From contig DAOVLG010000053.1 in NCBI GenBank assembly GCA_030631385.1, positions 1 through 8,499 on the forward strand: DNA of 8,499 nt. The letters run 5' to 3'. A program made the position numbers and the translations under genes. Of this stretch, positions 1 to 5,614 are shown piece by piece. This DNA comes from Candidatus Coatesiibacteriota bacterium (GTDB lineage Bacteria > RBG-13-66-14). The notes beneath the pieces were generated by a model that saw only the letters and a list, made by a program, of their open reading frames with translations, ran no database searches and was not told the DNA's origin. The stretch's first letter is position 1, and each line of letters begins with the position of its first letter.

Positions 1-177
1 CTGGGAATAGCCCTCCTGGGGTTGATTTTGCTTCCGTTGACGGGGGTGGTCATCCATCTCCTTTCCGGTCCGTTCTCCATCCGCATCATTATCGCCCTGC
101 TCGTTATCGTCGGTTTGATTCTGGTGGACCGGCTGGTGGTCGAACCCCTCGGCCGCCGGTACTGCCGGGGCGGCTAG
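1..177 (+). CDS. C-terminal end of a membrane protein (partial)
   Basis: An open frame enters from the left edge in frame 1 and stops at TAG 175-177, giving 58 residues; the start lies outside the window. The visible part has two strongly hydrophobic stretches, about residues 1-21 (LGIALLGLILLPLTGVV) and 29-45 (IIIALLVIVGLILVD), separated by a short HLLSGPFS turn, and ends with a basic tail (GRRYCRGG). This suggests an integral membrane protein with at least two helices at its C-terminus. The stop is 6 nt before rsmA with no terminator between, so the two are probably co-transcribed. I do not recognise the family. Confidence 0.7.
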   Translation: MGIALLGLILLPLTGVVIHLLSGPFSIRIIIALLVIVGLILVDRLVVEPLGRRYCRGG

Positions 178-183
178 GCCGCG

Positions 184-972
184 ATGGGTGGACGACCCAG
201 GCTCGGTCAACATTTTTTACGGGACCGGAGGGCGGCGCGCCGAATCGCCGCCCTGATTCCACCGGGCGTTCCCGTGGTGGAGATCGGGCCGGGACGGGGC
301 GCCCTGACCCGGTATCTGGTCCAGAAGGATTCCCCGTACATCGGTGTTGAGCTCGACGGGGACCTGGTCCGACGGTTGCGGGAACGTTTCGGTGGTCGGG
401 AAGGATTCGTACTGGTGGAGGGAGACTTCCTCACCTACGAGCCACCCTCGAACCTGGAATCCCTCTGGCTGGCCGGGAACATCCCCTACTCGATCTCGTC
501 AAAAATCGTTCAACGTGCCACCGGGGAGCGTCGCTGCGTCGGCGCCGTGCTGATGTTCCAGCGCGAGTTCGCCGAACGGTTGACGGCCGGTCCGGGGAAA
601 ACCGCGTACGGTTCGCTCTCGGTCTACGTAAACTACCACTGGGAAACGAGGGCGGCGCTGACGTTAAAACCGACAAGTTTCTCGCCGCCGCCCGGGGTGG
701 ATTCGAAGGTGGTCGTCCTCCACCGGCGGGAAGCGCCCCCGGTGGCGGTGGATAATGAAGAGGCCTTCTTCACGATGGTCCGGGCCGCCTTCGCCCATCG
801 GCGCAAACAACTGGCCAACGCCGACATCGCCGGTCTGGACATAGACAGACCAAGCTGGCTGAGGGCGCTGGAACAGGCCGGTATCGAACGGACCCACCGC
901 GCCCAGGAGCTATCCTTGGAGGATTTCGCCCGACTTTATAAAAAGGTAGAGGTAAGCGGTGGCGCTCGATAG
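184..972 (+). CDS. rsmA: 16S rRNA (adenine1518/1519-N6)-dimethyltransferase RsmA/KsgA
   Basis: RsmA uses S-adenosylmethionine to dimethylate two adjacent adenines in the 3'-terminal hairpin of 16S rRNA, late in 30S subunit assembly in the cytoplasm. The 262-aa product has the whole family signature: GQHFL at residues 8-12, SAM motif I EIGPGRG at 33-39, an acidic ribose-binding region VELD at 55-58, GD at 80-81, the catalytic motif GNIPYSISSKI at 98-108, FQREFAERL at 125-133, YGSLSVYV at 142-149, SFSPPPGVDSKVV at 165-177 and FAHRRKQL at 203-210. Length is close to the usual ~270 aa. ATG 184 fits the family start, with GQHFL very near the N-terminus, although no clear Shine-Dalgarno is visible; translation may be coupled to the upstream gene. 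It overlaps nadE by 14 nt. Nothing looks broken. Confidence 0.96.
   Translation: MGGRPRLGQHFLRDRRAARRIAALIPPGVPVVEIGPGRGALTRYLVQKDSPYIGVELDGDLVRRLRERFGGREGFVLVEGDFLTYEPPSNLESLWLAGNIPYSISSKIVQRATGERRCVGAVLMFQREFAERLTAGPGKTAYGSLSVYVNYHWETRAALTLKPTSFSPPPGVDSKVVVLHRREAPPVAVDNEEAFFTMVRAAFAHRRKQLANADIAGLDIDRPSWLRALEQAGIERTHRAQELSLEDFARLYKKVEVSGGAR
948..953 (+). promoter_or_regulatory. Ribosome binding site for nadE, inside the end of rsmA
   Basis: AGAGGT lies 5 nt before GTG 959. It supports this non-ATG start and shows that nadE translation begins inside the rsmA frame (translational coupling). Confidence 0.65.
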
Positions 973-1750
973 GCGCTTCAGACGCGATTACGTCGAGCTG
1001 GCGGATAACCTGGCTGGCTGGCTGGCCGGTTATGTGCGCGGCGCGGGGTTCTCCAAGGTGGTCATCGGTGTCTCCGGCGGGGTGGATTCGGCCGTCGGCG
1101 CCGCCCTGGCCGCTAAGGCCCTGGGACCAGAGAACGTGCACGGGCTCCTGTTGCCCCACGCCGAGAGCGACCCGGACTCCGAAACCGACGGCCGCCTGGT
1201 CTGCGAGCACCTTGATATAAGCTGTGAACGGGTGGACATCACCCCGTACTGCGAGCCGATTCTTAGAGATATTCCTTCAACCGAACTCATCCGCCGGGGC
1301 AACGTCAAGGCCCGCGTCCGGATGATCCTCCTCTTCGACCGCTCCTCGGCCATCCCCGCCCTGGTCCTGGGCGCCGGGAACAAGACCGAGGCCCTCCTGG
1401 GGTACACCACCCTTCACGGCGATGACGCCTGCGGCCTCAATCCCCTGGCTCAAGCTTACAAGACCGAGGTCTGGGAGCTGGCCAAAATCCTTGGCCTACC
1501 CAAAAATATAATCGAGAAGGTCCCCTCCGCCGACCTCTGGCCGGAGCAGACCGACGAGGGGGAGCTGGGTATAAAGTACAGGCGCGCGGACAAGATACTC
1601 TTCGATCACGTCGAGCGGGGCCTGGACCGTGACGCACTCGTGGCCGCCGGTCATGATTCCGGGGTGGTGGACCACCTCTTGGGGATCGTGAAAAAGAGCG
1701 CCTTCAAGCGCCAAGGCCCGGCCGCACCGCCGAGAATACAGGGAGGTTAG
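959..1750 (+). CDS. nadE: NH3-dependent NAD(+) synthetase NadE
   Basis: NadE adenylates nicotinic acid adenine dinucleotide with ATP and replaces AMP with ammonia, making NAD+ in the cytoplasm. The 263-aa protein is an N-type ATP pyrophosphatase: PP-loop SGGVDSA at residues 39-45, GNVKARVRM at 114-122, the substrate and ATP binding block GAGNKTEALLGYTTLHGD at 138-155, LNPLAQAYKTEVWELA at 160-175, and PSADLWPEQTDEGELG at 189-204 near the C-terminus. There is no N-terminal glutaminase domain, so it should depend on free ammonia. The start is GTG 959, supported by AGAGGT 5 nt upstream and by correct spacing to the PP-loop. The gene overlaps rsmA by 14 nt and probably forms one operon with it and the preceding membrane gene. 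No clear intrinsic terminator follows. Confidence 0.95.
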   Translation: MALDRRFRRDYVELADNLAGWLAGYVRGAGFSKVVIGVSGGVDSAVGAALAAKALGPENVHGLLLPHAESDPDSETDGRLVCEHLDISCERVDITPYCEPILRDIPSTELIRRGNVKARVRMILLFDRSSAIPALVLGAGNKTEALLGYTTLHGDDACGLNPLAQAYKTEVWELAKILGLPKNIIEKVPSADLWPEQTDEGELGIKYRRADKILFDHVERGLDRDALVAAGHDSGVVDHLLGIVKKSAFKRQGPAAPPRIQGG

Positions 1751-1851
1751 GAAAAAAACCTTCTCAGACAACGTGAATTGCACAGGATAATACGACGTTT
1801 TCACTTGAATTCGCTGGGATTAAACCCGGCGGTATTTGTTGACAATTTCAC

Positions 1852-1880
1852 TTGACAACAGTGGAGGGGGAGTGTAAACT
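1852..1880 (+). promoter_or_regulatory. Sigma70-type promoter for the 2051-3073 gene
   Basis: A perfect -35 box TTGACA (1852-1857) is followed after exactly 17 nt by TAAACT (1875-1880), a 4/6 match to the -10 consensus. A second TTGACA at 1839-1844 has no matching -10. The -10 lies inside the 20-nt repeat that recurs before the next gene. Confidence 0.6.
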
Positions 1881-1886
1881 GCACAT
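1867..1886 (+). repeat. Shared leader element, copy 1
   Basis: GGGGAGTGTAAACTGCACAT occurs here and again, identically, at 3106-3125 upstream of the second exported-protein gene. The similarity extends upstream: ACAACAG at 1855-1861 and 3099-3105, with five extra bases (TGGAG, 1862-1866) in this copy only. It probably reflects a common promoter or operator. Confidence 0.75.
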
Positions 1887-2050
1887 GTAGATTAATCATA
1901 TTAAGATGTTGGAAAAAAGTTCCTCTTTTCTGTAATTGCTACTTTTAGTCTGTTGAAAACAGCTCAGGGAGAGAATATCCTAGAGAAGAAGTTGGCAAAA
2001 TCTCTGTAAGTTCTAGTGTACCTCGACGGGAAACAACAAAAGGAGCATAC

Positions 2051-3073
2051 ATGCTTTCCAAGCTGCTAAAATACCTCGTCGGTTTGATTCTGCTCATCGC
2101 GGCAACTTCATGGGCCGTTCATATAGACGATCTAGAACCGACCGATGATTCGTTCACATCAAACTGGGATCTGGATAGAAACTGGAATGGTTGGGACCTT
2201 CAATGCTACACAGGCGCTGATGAGGCGCGCCTCTGGATATGGTTCGTCTTACCGGATCCCGCTCCAATTGGTGAAACCTGGATCTACGACGCTCACATAT
2301 TCCTCTACATCTATGATCGCCTTGGTGGTCACCCCGTGGAGGTTAGGGATAACGTTGACGAATCTTGGACTGAGGAAAACATTACATGGAGGAACCAACC
2401 TAACGCGCCCCTTACATTAGCTGATATCAACCCTGTACAAGGTCAGTGGTTAGATTTCCACGCAACCTATGTTATGAATGAGTGGTACGCATACGGAACA
2501 CTTCCGAATAACGGGTTGTGTTATATGTTCATATCAGCCGAAAACGGCTTTTGGGCGTACGACAAGGAAAGCTATCAAGAAGATTACCGTCCTTATATGG
2601 ATGTAACGTATGACGTTGTGACGCCGTCGGATTTCAACCTGACATCACCGCCCAACGGGACAGAGTTTGATGTATACGAAACAGCATCACCCTCATACGT
2701 AGAAGCCACTGAACGACACCAGCAACCTGTGACTGACATTTCAGGAGACAGAGTAAGTTACGACGTAACTTTCCAGTGGCAAGCATCCACCACGGATGGT
2801 CCGGGCAACATCACTTATCACCTTCTTGTGGATAACGACTCAGACTTTAGTGGTTACCACGAAGTTGATGTGGACGGGTTATCCTCGACGACATACACAC
2901 ACAGCTTCGACGTTACGGAAGACATCACCTATTACTGGCGGGTTACCGCCAAGGAAAGCAAACTGGACGTTGAAACACGTTGTTTGAACGATTTCGAGTT
3001 CTCTTTCGATTGGCATCCAGATAATGAGATTGAGGAGCATTCCTTTGGGTACATAAAAGCCCAATTTGAGTAG
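2051..3073 (+). CDS. Exported DNRLRE-like and Fn3-like domain protein with C-terminal GxIKA motif
   Basis: This 340-aa protein begins with a signal peptide: K4 and K7, a hydrophobic core at 8-18, and likely cleavage after TSWA at about 22. Residues ~27-187 resemble DNRLRE/CBM96-type beta-sandwich modules of extracellular proteins: ARLWIWFVLP at 59-68, AHIFLYIYD at 81-89, then the hallmark SWTEENITWRNQP at 105-117, ending in a PYMDVTYDV strand at 181-189. Residues ~193-301 form an Fn3-like domain (FNLTSPPNG, VTFQWQAS, DNDSDFSGYHEVDVDG, TYYWRVTA) of the same type as in the 736-aa protein at 5615-7825. The last 18 residues (323-340) carry PDNEIEEHSFGYIKAQFE, matching the tail of the next protein. 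The start is supported by AAAAGGAG 5 nt upstream. No catalytic motif is visible; a surface or secreted binding role is inferred. GC content is well below nadE and serS (27/60 in the line 2461-2520). Confidence 0.85.
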   Translation: MLSKLLKYLVGLILLIAATSWAVHIDDLEPTDDSFTSNWDLDRNWNGWDLQCYTGADEARLWIWFVLPDPAPIGETWIYDAHIFLYIYDRLGGHPVEVRDNVDESWTEENITWRNQPNAPLTLADINPVQGQWLDFHATYVMNEWYAYGTLPNNGLCYMFISAENGFWAYDKESYQEDYRPYMDVTYDVVTPSDFNLTSPPNGTEFDVYETASPSYVEATERHQQPVTDISGDRVSYDVTFQWQASTTDGPGNITYHLLVDNDSDFSGYHEVDVDGLSSTTYTHSFDVTEDITYYWRVTAKESKLDVETRCLNDFEFSFDWHPDNEIEEHSFGYIKAQFE

Positions 3074-3095
3074 CTCCTACTGTCGAAACTTTCCC

Positions 3096-3119
3096 TTTAC
3101 AACAGGGGGAGTGTAAACT
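3096..3119 (+). promoter_or_regulatory. Promoter-like element with a shortened spacer
   Basis: TTTACA (3096-3101) and TAAACT (3114-3119) correspond to the -35 and -10 boxes of the 1852-1880 promoter, but the spacer is only 12 nt because five bases (TGGAG) are missing. A 12-nt spacer should not work with sigma70, so this copy is inactive, depends on another -35 or an activator, or serves as an operator only. Confidence 0.4.
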
Positions 3120-3125
3120 GCACAT
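3106..3125 (+). repeat. Shared leader element, copy 2
   Basis: An exact copy of the 20-nt GGGGAGTGTAAACTGCACAT at 1867-1886, preceded by the same ACAACAG but without the five intervening bases. Confidence 0.75.
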
Positions 3126-3134
3126 AGAGACCTT

Positions 3135-3150
3135 TGAAAAAGTCTTTTCA
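3135..3150 (+). other. Small hairpin in the leader
   Basis: TGAAAA (3135-3140), a four-base loop AGTC, and TTTTCA (3145-3150) form a weak 6-bp stem. The leader upstream of 2051 has a related GAAAA...TTTTC arrangement at 1912-1930 at a similar place after the 20-nt element. Weak thermodynamically; conservation between the two leaders is the main reason to note it. Confidence 0.35.
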
Positions 3151-3240
3151 GTGGTTGAATGATTTCTTGAACCTATTTACGATAAACAGGCCGTCGTGGG
3201 GACGGTTCAACCAAAACCCGTTAACCGAAAAGGAGATACG

Positions 3241-3951
3241 ATGAAGAGGATCATCTTGTTACTAACCGTAGCGTTGGTTGTGTTTCCCATAGTCGTGAGA
3301 GCTGAATATTACTACAGCTTTGATGGTACAGGAGGCTGGACTTGGGAAGATCCTTCCTATATTTGGGAGGCGCCGCCGCTTGCGCATTACGAGATAGATG
3401 CCAATTACCGCAGAGCATACGATTCCTATACCGATACGACTCAGGTCGGTGATTCAATCGACATCAGAGTAACGTATGACGCTCACTCAGATGGAAATAG
3501 CAGACAGCTGATAATCGTAGGTTTCGTAGATTCACTTGCGGAAACACATTTTGATTTCGTGGATGCAATCTTCGTGTATATGGGCAATTACTGGGGCACG
3601 CCGGTAGCAATCCCATATGCTTGGAAAGACGGCGGTTCGATCAATCTAACCGGCTCTTACCCGCCGCCGGACTGGCAGCAGGGCTACGGCGAATACCGCT
3701 ACTGGATTAAAATCCTCAGCACGAGTCAGTATCGAACGAGATGCTGGAAGGACGGAACGCTGGTCTGGGATAGTACGAATTCCGGTGATATAACCGGACT
3801 AGACACGAATTATGCGGCGATATTCAACACCCGTACATCGAGTTACCCCTTAGAAGGTTATCACCACGGAACGGTTGATTACCTTTATTGGGGTGAACCG
3901 GATCCCTCCGTCGAGGAAACCACCTGGGGACAGATCAAAGCGCTGAAGTAA
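3241..3951 (+). CDS. Exported ConA-lectin-like beta-sandwich protein with C-terminal WGQIKA motif
   Basis: A 236-aa protein starting at ATG 3241, chosen because AAAAGGAG ends 5 nt upstream and a signal peptide follows at once (MKRIILLLTVALVVFPIVVRA, likely cleaved before EYYY at about residue 22). The frame is open further upstream to GTG 3196, but that extension would bury the signal peptide and has no ribosome site. The mature part is rich in aromatic residues and beta-type sequence. SFDGTGGWTWEDPSY at 26-40, DSIDIRVTYDAHSDG at 71-85, YRYWIKIL at 152-159 and RTRCWKDGTLVWDS at 165-178 recall concanavalin-A-like/LamG sandwiches, but the family is not certain. The C-terminus EPDPSVEETTWGQIKALK (219-236) matches the tail of the preceding protein. 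A binding or surface role is inferred; no enzymatic residues are evident. A strong terminator follows. Confidence 0.82.
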   Translation: MKRIILLLTVALVVFPIVVRAEYYYSFDGTGGWTWEDPSYIWEAPPLAHYEIDANYRRAYDSYTDTTQVGDSIDIRVTYDAHSDGNSRQLIIVGFVDSLAETHFDFVDAIFVYMGNYWGTPVAIPYAWKDGGSINLTGSYPPPDWQQGYGEYRYWIKILSTSQYRTRCWKDGTLVWDSTNSGDITGLDTNYAAIFNTRTSSYPLEGYHHGTVDYLYWGEPDPSVEETTWGQIKALK

Positions 3952-3969
3952 AGAGAGTATAGACACAAC

Positions 3970-3997
3970 AAGGCCGGGGTATCCCCGGCCTTTTATT
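3970..3997 (+). terminator. Rho-independent terminator after the exported-protein pair
   Basis: AAGGCCGGGG (3970-3979), loop TAT, and CCCCGGCCTT (3983-3992) form a perfect 10-bp stem followed by a T-rich run (TTTTATTTATT from 3991). It starts 18 nt after the stop of the upstream gene and isolates serS from it. Confidence 0.9.
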
Positions 3998-4056
3998 TAT
4001 TCTCCCTAACTGCAAAAGGTTGGGTTAAGTGTACTCTGCCCTCATCGCATCCCCTG

Positions 4057-4065
4057 TGTTAAAAT
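4057..4065 (+). promoter_or_regulatory. Possible extended -10 promoter for serS
   Basis: TGT-TAAAAT matches the extended -10 pattern TGnTATAAT with one mismatch in the -10 box. No good -35 hexamer lies 16-18 nt upstream (TGCCCT at 4037-4042), which is tolerable for an extended -10. It sits 34 nt before the serS ATG and just after a terminator, where a promoter is expected. No T-box-like leader is present; the leader is too short. Confidence 0.45.
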
Positions 4066-4099
4066 TACCCGCCCCCTAAGCAGATAGATAGAGGTTCCC

Positions 4100-5371
4100 A
4101 TGCTCGATTTACGCTACCTGCGCAACAACCCCAACGAGGCCGAGGACCGGCTGCGGAACCGGGACCCGGAGGTCTCCCTCGAGCGGCTGAAGGCGCTGGA
4201 CTCCGCCTGGCGCAACGTCCTGCAGCGCGTGGAGGAGATCCGGGCCGAGCGCAACGAGATCGGCGAGGCCATCGCGGTTGCCAAGAAGGCCGGCGAGAGC
4301 GTCACCGAAGCCATCGAGCGCATGGGTATTTTTAAAGAGGAACTCTCGAAAATCGAGGAGCAGGAGAAGGAGTTTAAATCCCAGCTCGACGATGAGCTTT
4401 TGGGGCTGCCCAACCTGCCGGACCCGCGGGTACCGGTGTCCTTCGACTCCGACGACGCCGAGGAGCTGCGCGTCGGCGGCGAACTGCCCGACCACGACTT
4501 CGAGCCCAGGGACCACGTCGAGCTGGCCGAGCCGCTGGGGCTGTTGGATTTTCCCGCCTCGGCCAGGCTGACCGGCGCCGGCTTCGCCGTGTACCGCAAG
4601 GAGGCCGCCCTCCTCGAATGGGCGCTTCTCTCCTGGATGTTCAAAAACGCCGCCGAACACGGCTACGAGCCGGTGCTTCTACCTTTTTTGGTAAACGCTC
4701 GATCCCTCTACACCAGCTCCCAACTCCCCAAGTTCATGGGCGACGTGTACAAGCTGGCCGATGACGACCTGTACCTCATCCCCACCAGCGAGGTGCCGCT
4801 GGTCAACCTCGGCCGGGAGATGACGTACAAAGAACAGGAGTTGCCCCGGCGTTTCACCTCGGTCACGGCCAACTTCCGCCGCGAGGCCGGCACCTACGGC
4901 CGCGACACGCGGGGTCTGGTGCGCACCCATCAGTTCAACAAGGTGGAGCTGGTGGCCATCACCGCTCCGGAGCAGGCCGAGGGTGTCTTCGAGGAGATGA
5001 TCGCCATCGCCGAGGAGATACCGCAGAGACTCGGACTCCGTTGGCGTACGATAATGCTGGTCACCGGCGACATGGCCCAGCAGGCCTCGGTAACGGTGGA
5101 CGTCGAGGTCTGGTGCCCGGGGATGAAGCGCTGGTGGGAGATCAGCTCCGTTTCTAACTGCACCGATTACCAGGCGCGGCGCGGTGGCATCCGCTACAAG
5201 CCCGCCGACGCCGGGAAGAGCAGGTTCTGCTACACGCTGAACGGCTCCGCCGTGGCCACCAGCCGCCTGCTGCCGGCCATCCTCGAGACCCATCAACGCG
5301 CAAACGGGAGCATCGTCATCCCCGAACCGCTTCGCGCCTACGTGGGGAAAGAGGTCATCGGCGGTAAGTAG
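4100..5371 (+). CDS. serS: Serine--tRNA ligase
   Basis: SerRS activates serine with ATP and charges tRNA-Ser (and tRNA-Sec where present) in the cytoplasm. The 423-aa protein has the expected length and order. An N-terminal arm (about 27-100) is rich in K, E and R and forms the tRNA-binding antiparallel coiled coil; GLPNLPDPRVP at 102-112 is the standard linker. The class II core contains the serine-site TSE at 229-231, motif 2 FRREAGTYGRDTRGLVRTHQF at 259-279, TGD at 322-324, EISSVSNCTDYQARR at 347-361 and motif 3 TLNGSAVATSRLLPAILE at 379-396 with the invariant Arg389. The tail IVIPEPLRAYVG at 405-416 is typical. The start has AGAGG 5 nt upstream (4090-4094). The segment after TGD (MAQQASVTVDVEVW) and motif 3 (GSAVATSR) differ from the common GLAVGR form but keep the key residues. 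Monocistronic. Confidence 0.96.
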   Translation: MLDLRYLRNNPNEAEDRLRNRDPEVSLERLKALDSAWRNVLQRVEEIRAERNEIGEAIAVAKKAGESVTEAIERMGIFKEELSKIEEQEKEFKSQLDDELLGLPNLPDPRVPVSFDSDDAEELRVGGELPDHDFEPRDHVELAEPLGLLDFPASARLTGAGFAVYRKEAALLEWALLSWMFKNAAEHGYEPVLLPFLVNARSLYTSSQLPKFMGDVYKLADDDLYLIPTSEVPLVNLGREMTYKEQELPRRFTSVTANFRREAGTYGRDTRGLVRTHQFNKVELVAITAPEQAEGVFEEMIAIAEEIPQRLGLRWRTIMLVTGDMAQQASVTVDVEVWCPGMKRWWEISSVSNCTDYQARRGGIRYKPADAGKSRFCYTLNGSAVATSRLLPAILETHQRANGSIVIPEPLRAYVGKEVIGGK

Positions 5372-5413
5372 TCGCCCCCGGATGGTGGTTCATTAACGGT
5401 TGGTTTTATGTAA

Positions 5414-5435
5414 GGGCGGGTCCCTAAACCCGCCC
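5414..5435 (+). repeat. GC-rich hairpin downstream of serS, possible terminator
   Basis: GGGCGGGT (5414-5421) and ACCCGCCC (5428-5435) form a perfect 8-bp stem around the loop CCCTAA. There is no T-run, so it is not a textbook terminator, but it is the first strong hairpin after serS. Its core resembles the hairpins inside the element at 5507-5606, so it is probably one unit of the same repeat family. Confidence 0.6.
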
Positions 5436-5457
5436 GCTTCTCATCAATACGAATATC

Positions 5458-5505
5458 CCCTCGCCCATTTGGAGAGGTGCAGTCGCTCACGGGTCAGGGT
5501 GAGGG
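5458..5505. repeat. Palindromic intergenic repeat, CCCTCGCCC type
   Basis: CCCTCGCCC (5458-5466) pairs with GGGTGAGGG (5497-5505), eight Watson-Crick pairs and one G-U, around a 30-base interior. The look (CCCTC-CCC ... GGG-AGGG) is of widespread bacterial intergenic palindromes, here a somewhat degenerate copy. It directly abuts the next element. Confidence 0.5.
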
Positions 5506-5506
5506 C

Positions 5507-5606
5507 AAACGTAGGGGCGGGGCTCTGCCCCCGCCCGCGCACCCAAAATGTAGGGCGGGGATTCTATCCCCGCCGCGGCGGCACGCAGAGGGGCCGCCCT
5601 ACGTTT
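5507..5606. repeat. 100-bp REP/MITE-like palindromic element
   Basis: The ends are inverted: AAACGTAGGGGCGG at 5507-5520 and CCGCCCTACGTTT at 5594-5606 pair over 13 bases with one bulged G. Inside are two strong hairpins: GGGCGGGG/CCCCGCCC (5515-5522 with 5529-5536) and GGCGGGGAT/ATCCCCGCC (5554-5562 with 5566-5574). Both are introduced by GTAGGG, as is the outer arm, so the element looks like repeated GTAGGG(G)CGGGG units in alternating orientation. It lies between convergent genes, ends 8 nt from the stop of the minus-strand gene, and could act as a terminator for it. Mobilisation by a REP-associated Y1 transposase is possible; none is in this window. Confidence 0.7.
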
Positions 5607-5614
5607 GTTATACG

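Larger units (their letters stand above)
1751..2050 (+). other. AT-richer 300-base spacer and long leader upstream of the first exported-protein gene
   Basis: No gene is visible here. Composition falls sharply from that of nadE. The spacer holds a 10-nt direct repeat TTTCACTTGA (1799-1808 and 1846-1855), two TTGACA hexamers (1839-1844, 1852-1857), a promoter, a 20-nt sequence repeated before the next gene, an A/T-rich short inverted repeat at 1912-1930, and a strong Shine-Dalgarno AAAAGGAG at 2038-2045. From the predicted start of transcription to the ATG is about 160 nt, which is long enough for a structured leader. I recognise no known riboswitch. Confidence 0.6.
3074..3240 (+). other. Leader region of the second exported-protein gene
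   Basis: No gene is seen. The spacer repeats the layout of the leader upstream of 2051: the 20-nt element, then a GAAAA...TTTTC short inverted repeat, then an AAAAGGAG Shine-Dalgarno (3228-3235) 5 nt before the ATG. There is no obvious terminator after the preceding gene, so readthrough from it is possible. Confidence 0.55.

Noticed and set aside
770..1210. 146-aa minus-strand frame across the rsmA-nadE junction
   Set aside because: Antisense shadow of two well-identified genes.
1887..2050. Riboswitch (for example c-di-GMP type) in the long leader of the exported-protein gene
   Set aside because: I find none of the conserved GEMM core sequences or other known aptamer motifs; the leader is A/T-rich with only weak stems.
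3196..3240. GTG 3196 as the start of the ConA-like exported protein
   Set aside because: It would place 15 residues before a clear signal peptide; ATG 3241 has a strong Shine-Dalgarno at proper spacing.
3998..4099. T-box leader before serS
   Set aside because: About 100 nt between the preceding terminator and the ATG is too short, and no T-box sequence or second terminator is present.
4109..4660. 183-aa and 176-aa open frames antisense to serS
   Set aside because: They are shadows of a GC-rich gene with a full set of SerRS motifs on the other strand; they are repetitive in L, G and V or S and R with no ribosome site.
4679..5296. 205-aa open frame antisense to serS
   Set aside because: Fully contained in the SerRS core on the opposite strand, low-complexity G/H/L-rich product, no ribosome site.
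5507..5606. CRISPR array
   Set aside because: The units are inverted hairpins of uneven length without regular spacers; no Cas genes are near.
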